A stretch of 64,000 bases of DNA from UMGS1312 sp964631595. GTDB taxonomy: Bacteria; Bacillota; Clostridia; Oscillospirales; CAG-272. A program made the translations under genes and the position numbers. Each line of letters begins with the position of its first letter. Within the stretch, counting starts at the first letter, position 1. Below are positions 1 through 8,323 of this stretch, in pieces. Where the stretch lies: NCBI GenBank assembly GCA_964631595.1, contig CAZVXL010000004.1, forward strand, positions 34,561 to 98,560, in the 5' to 3' direction. A model generated the notes under the pieces. It was not told where the DNA came from, made no database searches, and saw only the letters and a program-made list of their open reading frames with translations.

Positions 1-1121
1 TGATCATTATAATCATTGCCGTGTCCGGCAGAGACGGCGCTCCGTCCGCAAATGACACCACGGATGCTATTGCCGCCGACGGAGACGGCAGAGAGACTGT
101 TCCGGAGAAGACAGAGCCTCCCGAGACCTATGCGGTGGAATATGCAGTGAGGACAGATGCCACAGCAGCGTTTTCCTCCGACCGCACCTTTGCAAACGGT
201 ATCCTCATCGACCTTGAGAGCGGCACTGTCATTGCCGACCGCGGCGGAGATGAGCGCATATATCCCGCATCAATGACCAAGATAATGACACTGATAGTGG
301 CGGCAGAGCAGGCAGAAAGTCTTGACGAGACCTTTACCATGACTGCCGAGATCACCGATCCGCTGTATCTTGCAAATGCCTCCGTTGCGGGCTTCTCCGT
401 GGGGGAGAAGGTGACGGTGCGTGACCTCATTTACGGTTTGATCCTGCCCTCCGGCGGTGACGGCGCACTCGGTCTGGCATATCACATAGCAGGCGGGGAG
501 GAGGCGTTCGCGGAGCTGATGAACGCCAAGGCGAAGGAGCTCGGACTGAAGAATACGCACTTCACCAACTGCACGGGACTGCATGATGACAGGCACTACA
601 GCACCTGCCACGAGATCGGGCTCATGCTTGAGTATGCCATTCGCGATGAGTTCATGCGAGAGGTGCTTACCACTTACAGATATACTACCGAGAAAACAGC
701 CGAGCATCCCGACGGTATCGAGCTCACGAGCACGCTTCTGTCCCGAATGAACGGCGATGAATCGGGTACGCTGTTTGTGCAGGGCGGAAAGACCGGATAT
801 ACTACGGAGGCAAAGAACTGCCTTGCTTCATTTGCCACCGAGCTTGTGAAGAGTGCCGGCGAGGACAGCCTCAAGCGGCAGACCACACGCTACATTCTTG
901 TTACGGCGGGCTCACCCGACAAGTGGGATCCCGTGTTCGATGCGATCGAAATATACAAGGGGCTCGGGGCTCACTCCGCCGCCGCCGACAGCGCTGAGAT
1001 CACGGTTGCCGTGCCGGATACGGAGAAAAATGCTCCGAAGGACACGGAAAAGGAGACATCTGCAACGTCAAAGCCCTCCGGTGAGAGCATAAAAATATAC
1101 ACCGCCGCCGCACCGAGCTGA
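1..1121 (+). CDS. D-alanyl-D-alanine carboxypeptidase, DacF/PBP5-type (5' partial)
   Basis: Penicillin-binding serine peptidase of family S11, which removes the terminal D-alanine from peptidoglycan stem peptides outside the membrane. The frame is open from the first base; the first codons encode IIIIAV, the end of a signal peptide or anchor, so the true start lies upstream. Catalytic SMTK (SxxK) lies near base 270 and KTGYT (KTG box) near 790. The middle SxN box reads PSGGD where SGN(D) is usual, so the Asn position is Gly. After about residue 320 the protein ends in a Glu/Lys/Thr-rich tail; the usual PBP5 C-terminal beta domain is not evident. Family assignment is firm; activity with SGG in place of SGN is uncertain. 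Confidence 0.9.
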   Translation, partial: IIIIIAVSGRDGAPSANDTTDAIAADGDGRETVPEKTEPPETYAVEYAVRTDATAAFSSDRTFANGILIDLESGTVIADRGGDERIYPASMTKIMTLIVAAEQAESLDETFTMTAEITDPLYLANASVAGFSVGEKVTVRDLIYGLILPSGGDGALGLAYHIAGGEEAFAELMNAKAKELGLKNTHFTNCTGLHDDRHYSTCHEIGLMLEYAIRDEFMREVLTTYRYTTEKTAEHPDGIELTSTLLSRMNGDESGTLFVQGGKTGYTTEAKNCLASFATELVKSAGEDSLKRQTTRYILVTAGSPDKWDPVFDAIEIYKGLGAHSAAADSAEITVAVPDTEKNAPKDTEKETSATSKPSGESIKIYTAAAPS

Positions 1122-1160
1122 TATGATTTGCGTGTTTTCTCATAAATCTTGCAAAAAGAC

Positions 1161-1189
1161 TTGCAAAATGTGCGGATATGAAGTATAAT
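1161..1189 (+). promoter_or_regulatory. Sigma-A promoter of efp
   Basis: The -35 box TTGCAA (1161-1166) and -10 box TATAAT (1184-1189) are 17 bp apart. Transcription would start near 1196, about 55 nt before the efp start. Confidence 0.75.
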
Positions 1190-1251
1190 TAAGTGTAATT
1201 ATGCGTATAAAAATTGAAAGGAGCTTCCTGTGAATAGCAGGAGTACAAATT

Positions 1252-1809
1252 ATGGTTATTGCAGGAGATTTTAAGAACGGCGTTACCTTTGATATGGATG
1301 GTAATGTAATGCAGGTTATCGAGTTTCAGCATGTAAAGCCCGGTAAGGGTGCGGCGTTCGTAAGAACAAAGCTTCGTAACGTTATTACCGGATCCGTGAT
1401 CGAGACTACCTTTAACCCGACCGATAAGTTTCAGGATGCCCGTATCGACAGACGTGAGATGCAGTATCTCTACAATGACGGTGAGCTTTATTACTTCATG
1501 GATATGGAGACCTTTGAGCAGCTTCCTCTCAACGAGGATAAGCTTTCCGATTCCTTCAAGTTCGTGAAGGAGGAGATGATGTGCCGTGTAAATTCCTACA
1601 AGGGCAATGTGTTCTCCGTAGAGCCTCCCATGTTCGTAGAGCTCAAGGTCGTTGATACCGAGCCCGGTATCCGCGGCGATACCGCAACCGGCGCAACCAA
1701 GAATGCAACTGTTGAGACCGGCGCAGTAGTACGTGTGCCTCTCTTTATCGAGGTAGACGAGACTATCAAGATAGATACCCGTACCGGCGAATATCTTGAG
1801 AGAGCGTAA
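1252..1809 (+). CDS. efp: Elongation factor P
   Basis: EF-P enters the E site of ribosomes stalled on polyproline and promotes peptide bond formation. The 185-residue protein has the normal length and three-beta-barrel sequence: an N-terminal KOW-like domain with the loop HVKPGKGAAF, whose Lys32 is the residue modified in this family, and a C-terminal part ending in the typical DTRTGEYLERA. The start ATG has GCAGGAG 8 nt upstream. The preceding TTCCTG can pair with CAGGAG, so the ribosome site may sit in a small hairpin. A CD1247-type gene follows 57 nt downstream, as in many Clostridia, and the two are probably cotranscribed up to the hairpin after 2300. Confidence 0.97.
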   Translation: MVIAGDFKNGVTFDMDGNVMQVIEFQHVKPGKGAAFVRTKLRNVITGSVIETTFNPTDKFQDARIDRREMQYLYNDGELYYFMDMETFEQLPLNEDKLSDSFKFVKEEMMCRVNSYKGNVFSVEPPMFVELKVVDTEPGIRGDTATGATKNATVETGAVVRVPLFIEVDETIKIDTRTGEYLERA

Positions 1810-1866
1810 TTCCGGACAGACTGCCGAATAAAGCTCGGCTTTGCCGAAGAAATGGAGAAAACAGAT

Positions 1867-2289
1867 ATGGATATCAGAGAAAAAAGCGCGTATTTGAAGG
1901 GACTTGCCGAGGGCATGAAGCTTGATGCGGAAAAGAACGAGACCAAGCTTCTGAATGCCATCATCGACCTTCTCGGAGACATCACCGAGGCTGTCGACGA
2001 GATGGACGACGATATGGAGACACTCAACGATTACATCGAGGAGATCGACGAGGATCTCGGATCTCTTGAGGAGTACGTTCTTGAGGATCTTGATGATGAG
2101 GATTGCGATTGCTGCGATTGCGACGACGACGATGACGATGATTGTGATTGCTGCGATTGTTGCGGTGAGGATTTCCGTATGCTCATGTGCCCCCACTGCA
2201 ATGAGGAGATCTACTTCGACGATTCGATCGAGCCCGACGAGCTTGTCTGCCCCTCTTGCGGCAAGCCTGTAGCCGAGGCTGCCGGTTGA
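1867..2289 (+). CDS. CD1247 N-terminal-domain protein with Asp/Cys-rich linker and zinc ribbon
   Basis: Protein of unknown function with three visible parts. An N-terminal helical segment (about 1-70, SAYLKGLAEGMKLD) matches the CD1247 N-terminal domain that commonly follows efp in Clostridia. Next comes a very acidic stretch in which Asp alternates with Cys in CDCC-type units. The C-terminal zinc ribbon has the pairs CPHC and CPSC. The ATG at 1867 is preferred over that at 1852 because GGAG at 1854-1857 is then 9 nt upstream. The C-terminal ribbon probably binds zinc; whether the repeated Cys/Asp block also binds metal is inference. The role is unknown, but linkage to efp suggests a translation or stress connection. 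Confidence 0.8.
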   Translation: MDIREKSAYLKGLAEGMKLDAEKNETKLLNAIIDLLGDITEAVDEMDDDMETLNDYIEEIDEDLGSLEEYVLEDLDDEDCDCCDCDDDDDDDCDCCDCCGEDFRMLMCPHCNEEIYFDDSIEPDELVCPSCGKPVAEAAG

Positions 2290-2303
2290 CAATGAAAAAA
2301 AGC

Positions 2304-2335
2304 AAGACCGTTCGCAGAGATCTGCGGACGGTCTT
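2304..2335 (+). terminator. Hairpin terminator after efp-CD1247 pair
   Basis: A 15 bp stem (AAGACCGTTCGCAGA pairing with TCTGCGGACGGTCTT, one G-U) with a short GATC loop follows the CD1247 gene. The T-run after it is short. Confidence 0.65.
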
Positions 2336-2357
2336 TGTGTAATGAAAGGCTTTTGAT

Positions 2358-3338
2358 ATGACAGATAAGCTGAAATTCGGTATTATCGGTACAAATTTTA
2401 TCAGTCACACGATGGCTGAGGCGATGGAGCTTTCCGACACTGCGGAGCTGTATTCGGTGTATTCGAGACGGCGCGAGACCGGCGAGGGCTTTGCCGAGAG
2501 GTACGGAATTCCGAAAGAGAGGGTGTATACGTCGCCGGAGGAGCTGGCGGGATCGGGGATCGACGCCGTGTATATAGCCTCTCCCAACAAATTCCACTGT
2601 GAGCAAAGCCTCTTTTTTCTCCGCAGAGGTATTCACGTGCTTGTCGAAAAGCCTGCCGGTGCCGAGCTTGCCGAATATAAGCTGATGCGGCGCACCGCCG
2701 AGGAAAACGGCGCGGTGCTCATGGAGGGAATGAGGCAGGCGCACGACCCCGCGTGGCAGATCATACGCGAGGCTCTGCCGAGGATCGGCAGGATACGGCA
2801 CGCCTCGTTCGAGTTTTGCCAGTATTCGTCACGGTATGACCGCTATAAAGCCGGTGAGCACACCAACACCTTCGATCCGTCCTTTGCCAACGCATCAATG
2901 CTTGATCTCGGTGTATATCCGCTTCATTGCCTTGTCATGCTGTTCGGTGAGCCGCGGGTCGTGTACGCAAATTCCGTATTCCTTGAAAACGGCTTTGAGG
3001 GCTCGGGGGAAATAACGCTGGCTTACGACGGCTTTACCGCATCCGCGCTCTATTCCAAGGTGTATGATTCTCCGAGACCGTCCGCTGTATTCGGAGAGGA
3101 TGGCACGATTATCATAGATAAGCTATCGGTGCCCTCGTCGGCAACGCTGTGCCTTCGAAATGCGGAGCCCGAGGCTCTGCCCATAGTCGGAGCGGAGAAC
3201 AACATGGTGTACGAGGTTCGCGATTTTGTCAGGCTCGTGCGCGACGGCAGGATCTTGCATCACTATGCCGATATGACCGAAGCTGTCATACGGATAACCG
3301 ATAGGGCGCGCTCTCTTGCCGGAGTACGCTTTGAATAA
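2358..3338 (+). CDS. Gfo/Idh/MocA family oxidoreductase
   Basis: NAD(P)-dependent dehydrogenase of the glucose-fructose oxidoreductase / inositol dehydrogenase family, 326 residues. The N-terminal Rossmann fold begins GIIGTNFIS, a variant of the usual GxGxxG. The family motif EKPAGAEL, carrying the catalytic-region Lys, is near residue 98, and the C-terminal beta-sheet domain follows with DLGVYPLH near 190. AAAGG lies 9 nt before the ATG. The gene stands alone between two hairpin terminators, so the neighbourhood gives no hint of its sugar or cyclitol substrate. Confidence 0.88.
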   Translation: MTDKLKFGIIGTNFISHTMAEAMELSDTAELYSVYSRRRETGEGFAERYGIPKERVYTSPEELAGSGIDAVYIASPNKFHCEQSLFFLRRGIHVLVEKPAGAELAEYKLMRRTAEENGAVLMEGMRQAHDPAWQIIREALPRIGRIRHASFEFCQYSSRYDRYKAGEHTNTFDPSFANASMLDLGVYPLHCLVMLFGEPRVVYANSVFLENGFEGSGEITLAYDGFTASALYSKVYDSPRPSAVFGEDGTIIIDKLSVPSSATLCLRNAEPEALPIVGAENNMVYEVRDFVRLVRDGRILHHYADMTEAVIRITDRARSLAGVRFE

Positions 3339-3353
3339 CACATCACAAAAAGA

Positions 3354-3383
3354 CTCCCGAGGCACCGCGCGGTGCTTCGGGAG
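3354..3383 (+). terminator. Terminator after the Gfo/Idh/MocA gene
   Basis: A 14 bp stem, CTCCCGAGGCACCG pairing with CGGTGCTTCGGGAG (one G-U), is followed by CCTTT. It lies 16 nt past the stop codon and may also serve cinA from the other strand. Confidence 0.75.
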
Positions 3384-3492
3384 CCTTTATGTATCGGCGG
3401 TCGCACGGATTTGCGACTGCCTTTGATTTTGCCGTGTTATGCCTTATGCCTGCGCGGCAGTGTCACTGCAAGCAAAGGTATGCGGCATCTTT

Positions 3493-4803
3493 TCAGAGCT
3501 GTGTGAGCTTTTCGACCTCGGACAGAGCCTCGTGCAGGGCTCTGATCGCCGCGAGATTACGAACAGTCTGCCGTGAGCGCCTCCGACCGAATTCCACCGT
3601 ACAGGTGCGCGTTTTTATTCCGCTGTCAGTCAGCACGGCGACCCCGAAGCAAACGTGACCGCACGGGATATCGCCGTAATCGTCGGGGCCCGCTACCCCT
3701 GTTACGGATACCGCGATGTCGGCTCCGTACAGCGTGAGTGCGCCGCTTGCCATCTCGGCGGCACATTCCTCGGAGATGGGGCCGAAGCTTTCAAGCACCT
3801 CGTCCGACACCCCGAGTACGGCGGCCTTTGATGCGGTGGCATACGTGACTGCACTGCCCTTCAGTACGGCAGATGCACCGGCAACATCGGCTACGAGCTT
3901 TGATACAAGACCCGCGGTACAGCTCTCCGCAAATGCCACCGTCTTGCCGTGCGCTTTGAGAGCCTCCGTGAGTGTGCGTGCAGCGGAGCAGCCTCCGTCG
4001 GGGACAGCCTTGTCTCTGACGGCGTAAATGTACCGTCCTGCCTCTGTATTGCGGATATCCTCAACTGTTTTGTCGCACAGCGCGGCGGCGTGTGCTGCGT
4101 CATCCGCGGCGGCGGTGACTCTGATACGAACCTCTCCTGTTTCGCAATACGGAGCGACGGTGGGATTCTCCGAATCCATAAAGCCTCTGAGAAGCTCCTC
4201 GGCGGCGGATTCGCCTATTCCGTACATACATATGTTGCGGCTCACAAAGGTCTTGCCGGTGTGGTGCGACAGATACGGTATGATGTGCTCCTCGGTCATG
4301 CGTTCAAATTCCGAGGGAGGCCCCGGCATCAGTATTGCCAGCTTTTCGCGGCCGTCTCGCCCGAGCCCGTGAACCGCAAGAGCGGGGGCGGTTCCGACGG
4401 AATTGATGAATACATCGGCGCCCTCGGGCACCATTGCCTGACGGGTATTGTTGGCTGTGACATTTCGGCGGTTGAGAGAGCTCATATACTGCCGAATGTG
4501 CCCCATCACATTATCATCGTATTTCAGCTCAAGGCGGAAATATTCCGCCACACACTCTCTCGTTATGTCATCGCAGGTTGGGCCGAGCCCGCCGGTGAGA
4601 AAAACGGTATCGCATCTTGAAAATGAGCCGTCGAGCTCTGCGAGAATACGTGTGCGGTTGTCTCCGACAACACTCTGTCGGTATACCGATATACCGAGCG
4701 CGGCAAGCTCACGGGAGAGATATGCCGCATCAGTGTTGACGATGTCCCCCAAGAGAAGCTCCGTACCAACGCTGATTATTTCGGCGCGATCGATTTTGTT
4801 CAT
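3493..4803 (-). CDS. cinA: CinA family protein (competence/damage-inducible; nicotinamide-nucleotide amidase domain)
   Basis: Two-domain CinA protein of 436 residues. The N-terminal MoaB-like molybdopterin-binding fold (1-170) carries SVGTELLLGDIVNTD and FLTGGLGPTCDD. The C-terminal CinA/PncC domain (about 275-430) has FAESCTAGLVSK and VTGVAGPDD, the motifs of the enzyme that deamidates nicotinamide mononucleotide in NAD salvage. GGAGGAAGGAG precedes the ATG. It is transcribed alone, convergent with the upstream oxidoreductase. Length and motifs match full-length Firmicutes CinA. In some bacteria the gene is competence-induced, but no com box is visible here. Confidence 0.95.
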   Translation of the reverse strand: MNKIDRAEIISVGTELLLGDIVNTDAAYLSRELAALGISVYRQSVVGDNRTRILAELDGSFSRCDTVFLTGGLGPTCDDITRECVAEYFRLELKYDDNVMGHIRQYMSSLNRRNVTANNTRQAMVPEGADVFINSVGTAPALAVHGLGRDGREKLAILMPGPPSEFERMTEEHIIPYLSHHTGKTFVSRNICMYGIGESAAEELLRGFMDSENPTVAPYCETGEVRIRVTAAADDAAHAAALCDKTVEDIRNTEAGRYIYAVRDKAVPDGGCSAARTLTEALKAHGKTVAFAESCTAGLVSKLVADVAGASAVLKGSAVTYATASKAAVLGVSDEVLESFGPISEECAAEMASGALTLYGADIAVSVTGVAGPDDYGDIPCGHVCFGVAVLTDSGIKTRTCTVEFGRRRSRQTVRNLAAIRALHEALSEVEKLTQL

Positions 4804-4914
4804 AGTGCTCCTTCCTCCTCGGAGAGATTTCGGTGAAATTTTATTCGGGCGACAGGCTTCGCGGATTAAAGCGCTGTTTTCGGAATATAATAGTATCAGC
4901 GCCCGTAGTCCGAG

Positions 4915-4974
4915 GAAGTATTACAGATCCTTATCGAATGACCACGCCGGGTTCGTGCTCTTTTGTAATACTTC
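4915..4974. repeat. 11 bp perfect inverted repeat with 38 bp spacer
   Basis: GAAGTATTACA (4915-4925) and TGTAATACTTC (4964-4974) flank a 38 bp spacer between cinA and the next gene. It could form a long-stem hairpin downstream of the 142-residue gene on the minus strand, but no T-run follows. Confidence 0.5.
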
Positions 4975-4995
4975 AAACGGACGGGGCGCTTTTTG

Positions 4996-5424
4996 TCAGC
5001 GAACGGTCATGTCAAAGCGCTCACTGCATTTCGGGCACCGAACGGTATGCGACCCCTTGGTTCTGGGCAGGCGCAGTACCGCCTTGCATTTGGGACAGTG
5101 CTTGTATACGTGGGTTTTGCGGTCGCGGAATCTGTCACGCATAAGAGTAAATGTACCCTTGTGCTTGCCGATGAATTTGACGAACTGCCTGTTTTCGGCA
5201 CTTCTTTTATAGGTGTTCCTTGAGAAAAAGCGAAAAACGGCAAGGACGAGAATCACGGTGCTCAGAAAATTCAGAATGTTTGCTATCAAGCCAAGATGCA
5301 GTACGGAAAGGACAGCTCTGACGACCCAAAGCACGAGGATCGCGCCGAGCGACCACCAATACAGGGTATCCGCACCGTTTCTGCCGTACATGAAGGCTGC
5401 GAATTTTTGTCTGAAATTGCTCAT
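4996..5424 (-). CDS. Small membrane protein with C-terminal zinc ribbon
   Basis: A 142-residue protein of unknown function. Two hydrophobic segments (about 22-42 and 46-66) would form a membrane hairpin. A basic segment (RNTYKRSAENR) follows, then a cytoplasmic zinc ribbon formed by CPKC near residue 114 and CPKC near 134. This layout recurs in Clostridia hypothetical proteins. It is monocistronic: a promoter lies just upstream and cinA is 190 bp further downstream. No catalytic motif is visible. It may sense metal or nucleic acid at the membrane, but that is inference only. Confidence 0.75.
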   Translation of the reverse strand: MSNFRQKFAAFMYGRNGADTLYWWSLGAILVLWVVRAVLSVLHLGLIANILNFLSTVILVLAVFRFFSRNTYKRSAENRQFVKFIGKHKGTFTLMRDRFRDRKTHVYKHCPKCKAVLRLPRTKGSHTVRCPKCSERFDMTVR

Positions 5425-5449
5425 TTATTACACCTCATTTCTTATATAT

Positions 5450-5478
5450 ATTATATTACCCCGACGGTGTATCTTCAA
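5450..5478 (-). promoter_or_regulatory. Promoter of the zinc-ribbon membrane protein gene
   Basis: On the minus strand TTGAAG (5478-5473) and TATAAT (5455-5450) are separated by 17 bp, shortly upstream of the start at 5424. Confidence 0.65.
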
Positions 5479-5601
5479 GAATAAACGGTACTGTACTTAG
5501 TTAATTTATTATGAATTGAGAGGGGCGAGTGAATAGATGCGGCGCGCGCCTCATACAAATGATATAAGCCATAATTGCCGCGAAGCGGTACGGAGGAGAT
5601 C

Positions 5602-6186
5602 ATGCTTGTACATATAAAACACGGAATCTGTCGGGCGGTGTGCGTGATGCTTGCCGTCGGGATCACGGCGCTTGTGTCATGTGAGCAAGACGGTGAGGTC
5701 GGACTTCTCGGGTATCAGGATCGGCTTGAGAGAGTATCGGTCAAGTGGGAATACGGCGGCACCGAGTATGAGGGGAGCGTGATCCTCGAGGAGGGCGTTC
5801 CGCCCGATGCGGAGAGATACCGCAGGGCATACGTGAATATATCCTCTCCCGCAGAGCTTGACGGGGTGTCTGTGGAATATTCGCCCGATGCGGCAACGGT
5901 CAGCGTCGGAAAGGTGTCCTTTGCCATGCCCGAGAACGCGGCGAATACGCTGTACACGCTCGTGAGGTCGCTGTCGCTGTATAAGAGTGAGATAAAGGGT
6001 GCGGGGAGCGGCGGCGCAGTTACCGCCGTGAGCTTCGAGGCGGCTGTAGGCGGCGTGCCTGCCGAATACAATATCGTGTACGGCGATGAAAAATATCCGC
6101 TCTCCGCGGAGGTCACGTGGGACGGTGAGATGAAAATGAAGATCGGCTACGGAGAGCTGATACTGCGTGAGGCGGACGGAGAATAG
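5602..6186 (+). CDS. Putative lipoprotein of unknown function
   Basis: Predicted lipoprotein of 194 residues. The ATG at 5602 is chosen because GGAGGAG ends 4 nt upstream and gives a classic signal: MLVHIKHG, a hydrophobic core, then the lipobox LVSC with the lipidated Cys at about residue 24. A longer upstream reading would bury the signal. The mature part appears beta-rich and contains no motif I recognise. It is a single-gene unit ending at a bidirectional hairpin. Extracellular anchoring is a firm prediction; function is not known. Confidence 0.75.
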   Translation: MLVHIKHGICRAVCVMLAVGITALVSCEQDGEVGLLGYQDRLERVSVKWEYGGTEYEGSVILEEGVPPDAERYRRAYVNISSPAELDGVSVEYSPDAATVSVGKVSFAMPENAANTLYTLVRSLSLYKSEIKGAGSGGAVTAVSFEAAVGGVPAEYNIVYGDEKYPLSAEVTWDGEMKMKIGYGELILREADGE

Positions 6187-6227
6187 CATCGCTCGGAGCG
6201 GGTACGCCCGAAGACTTATCCGGATAC

Positions 6228-6258
6228 AAAAAAGGAGCTTCAAGAGAAGCTCCTTTTC
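6228..6258. terminator. Bidirectional terminator
   Basis: AAAAGGAGCTTC pairs with GAAGCTCCTTTT around a short loop, giving a T-run on both strands between the convergent lipoprotein and membrane-protein genes. Confidence 0.85.
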
Positions 6259-6303
6259 GGAATTTTGAATTATTCTGCGATAGGCTTGCGGACAAGCATC
6301 GGC

Positions 6304-6909
6304 TTATCTTGAAAGCTGCTCAACAACGGTTGCTTCCTTGTTGTAGTATGCCAGCTTTTCTACGATCTTGTTTACAGCCTCAAAGATGATAACGGTCTTG
6401 GAGCCGTCCTTCTCGGAGAACATTGCAAAGTAGATGTCATCGATCTTCTTTGCGCTGGAGCGGAAGTCGATGGTGTTCTTGACATCTGCGGCGGCGTATT
6501 TGTCTGCGAAGGCCTCGGTGTAGGGAGCAAAGAGCTCAGCCTCCTTGATGGGACGCTCGTAAACTATATCTCTCTTGTCAGGATCCTTCTTCTTCTTGTC
6601 CTTGATGATCTCAAAGGAGATAACGGTGTGAGGGATCTGATCCATGGTTACGTTGGGGGTGAAGATCGAGTATTTTCTGTCGAAGTTGCAGATGGTGCGT
6701 GTAGCGTGATAGGAGATAAGGAATACGGGAACGGCAAGTCCCATGCCGGCAACGGCTGCCATTATTCCGGGAATAAAGAGACTCATCACAACAAAAACAC
6801 CGATTGTAAGAACCGCAATAAGAAGGTATATGAGGATCTGACCGATAAGGTACTTGCCCTCTTTCTTTTGCGTTACAACATAGTCGATCGCATTGTTACC
6901 AGAATTCAT
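6304..6909 (-). CDS. Conserved hypothetical membrane protein
   Basis: A 201-residue protein. After about 20 polar residues two hydrophobic helices (about 21-44 and 48-68) form a hairpin. The rest is a soluble cytoplasmic domain rich in Lys/Asp, including the run KDKKKKDPDKRD. I do not recognise the domain with certainty; small two-helix proteins of this kind are common in Ruminococcaceae genomes. AAAGGAG lies upstream of the start and a good promoter is 45 bp beyond. The promoter region is shared back-to-back with the foldase lipoprotein gene. Confidence 0.7.
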   Translation of the reverse strand: MNSGNNAIDYVVTQKKEGKYLIGQILIYLLIAVLTIGVFVVMSLFIPGIMAAVAGMGLAVPVFLISYHATRTICNFDRKYSIFTPNVTMDQIPHTVISFEIIKDKKKKDPDKRDIVYERPIKEAELFAPYTEAFADKYAAADVKNTIDFRSSAKKIDDIYFAMFSEKDGSKTVIIFEAVNKIVEKLAYYNKEATVVEQLSR

Positions 6910-6953
6910 AAAAAGCTCCTTTATGTAAAATACATAGAATTAATATCCTCATA

Positions 6954-6982
6954 AGTATACCACAGTATGCGCCCGATTTCAA
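6954..6982 (-). promoter_or_regulatory. Promoter of the 201-residue membrane protein gene
   Basis: On the minus strand TTGAAA (6982-6977) and TATACT (6959-6954) are spaced by 17 bp. Confidence 0.7.
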
Positions 6983-7029
6983 GTGGATTTTTCATTTTAT
7001 CGCTTAAAAGTCCGCGAGCGCGGGCAGAC

Positions 7030-7058
7030 TTGACACGGAGGGCGTTTTGAGGTATACT
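7030..7058 (+). promoter_or_regulatory. Promoter of the FKBP/trigger-factor-like lipoprotein gene
   Basis: Consensus TTGACA (7030-7035) and TATACT (7053-7058) are spaced by 17 bp, with transcription predicted about 65 nt before the ATG. Confidence 0.75.
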
Positions 7059-7129
7059 AATGTAGACAAATACAGCTCGGGTGCGAGTGCGACCTTTGCT
7101 GTTATCATCCAAACGAAAGAGATGCTTAT

Positions 7130-8257
7130 ATGAAAAGATCAATTATTCGTATGACTGCGGCGGTCTGCATTGCGGCACTTGCCGTCTCGTCCCTCGGTGC
7201 GTGCAGTCTCGGAAAAATGAAGGAGTTTGACGGAGACCTTCGCGAGAGATATGACTACAACCTGAAGGAGTATTTGAAGGAGGGAAAGTACAAAGGCTGT
7301 GAGGTCTGTGTCGGAAGCGACGAGATGTCGAAGCGAGAGCTTAGCGCGGCGATCATGGAGTACAGAGTCCTTTACACCGCCACTCAGACGAGGTGGACAA
7401 GTGTCGGAGAGGGTGTGCCCGCCGAGGAGGGCAATATTGCCGACGTTGTATTTCAGGGATACCTTGACGGAGAGCCTCTCTCCGATCTTGTGAACGTCAA
7501 GGATGAGGGCTACTCCATGTCTATCGGCTCCGATAAGCTGATAGAGGGAGTCGATGAGGAACTGATCGGCATGAAGATCGGTGACAAGAAGACCTTCGAG
7601 CTGACTGTGCCGGATCCCTGCTTTGACTACCCGTATTATGCGGGTAAGACCATTACGATGGATGTTGAAATAAAGGATATCCGAAGCGCCGAGCTTGAGG
7701 AGTACGACCATGAGATGGCGGAATACTTCGGAACGGACAGCACGGACAGCTTCGAGGCTCAGCTCATAAGCGAGTGGAAGCGCCATCGCTCCGAGGATCT
7801 TGAGGGATACGTAAAGAAGAAGGCTGTCGAGCAGATACTCGGATCCTTTGAGGTGAAGAAATATCCGGAGGCGGAGCTCGATGAGGTGATCAAGTCTCTC
7901 ACGGAAGCCGACAAGGCTGCCGCAGAGCAGGCGGATATGGAGCTTGATGAGTACATAAAGACGGAGCTGGGCTTGTCGAAGGAGGAGTACGATTCCGAGC
8001 TTGAGGAATACGCAAAGCAGCTCGTGTTCGAGGAAATGGTGATGTACTACATTGCCAGAAAAGAACAGCTTGCGCTGACAAATGCGGAATTTGACGAAAA
8101 GGCAACGGAGCTTGCACAGGAAAACGATATGAACACTCCGGCGGAGTACGTAAGCTACATGGCATCGTACGGCTATTCGGAATACAATGTCCGAGAGCAG
8201 ATATGGTACGACATGGTAATGGATTTCGTATACGAGAACGCCGTACAGAAAAACTGA
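7130..8257 (+). CDS. Trigger-factor-like lipoprotein with FKBP-type peptidyl-prolyl isomerase domain
   Basis: Predicted extracytoplasmic foldase of 375 residues. The N-terminus is a lipoprotein signal ending in the lipobox LGAC (Cys near residue 25). An FKBP-type domain (about 95-185) shows the pattern GVDEELIGMKIGDKKTFEL. The remaining 190 residues are helical and acidic and resemble the trigger-factor C-terminal chaperone region. Such surface proteins help fold secreted proteins after export in Gram-positives. The gene is monocistronic, with a consensus promoter and a very strong terminator. Its name could differ between annotation systems (trigger factor-like versus PPIase); isomerase activity is inferred. 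Confidence 0.85.
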   Translation: MKRSIIRMTAAVCIAALAVSSLGACSLGKMKEFDGDLRERYDYNLKEYLKEGKYKGCEVCVGSDEMSKRELSAAIMEYRVLYTATQTRWTSVGEGVPAEEGNIADVVFQGYLDGEPLSDLVNVKDEGYSMSIGSDKLIEGVDEELIGMKIGDKKTFELTVPDPCFDYPYYAGKTITMDVEIKDIRSAELEEYDHEMAEYFGTDSTDSFEAQLISEWKRHRSEDLEGYVKKKAVEQILGSFEVKKYPEAELDEVIKSLTEADKAAAEQADMELDEYIKTELGLSKEEYDSELEEYAKQLVFEEMVMYYIARKEQLALTNAEFDEKATELAQENDMNTPAEYVSYMASYGYSEYNVREQIWYDMVMDFVYENAVQKN

Positions 8258-8264
8258 GACAAAT

Positions 8265-8303
8265 AAAAACGGTACGCAGGTCAAAGACCTGCGTACCGTT
8301 TTT
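8265..8303. terminator. Strong bidirectional terminator
   Basis: A perfect 17 bp stem, AAAAACGGTACGCAGGT with its complement, ends in TTTTT. It lies between the convergent foldase and alpha-galactosidase genes and works for both strands. Confidence 0.92.
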
Positions 8304-8323
8304 GTACGTGCGGTAGGTGGGAC

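Noticed and set aside
1189..2292. 367-codon open frame on the minus strand opposite efp and the CD1247 gene
   Set aside because: It is antisense to two certain genes, has low-complexity Ile/Val/Asp content and no ribosome site; it arises from codon bias.
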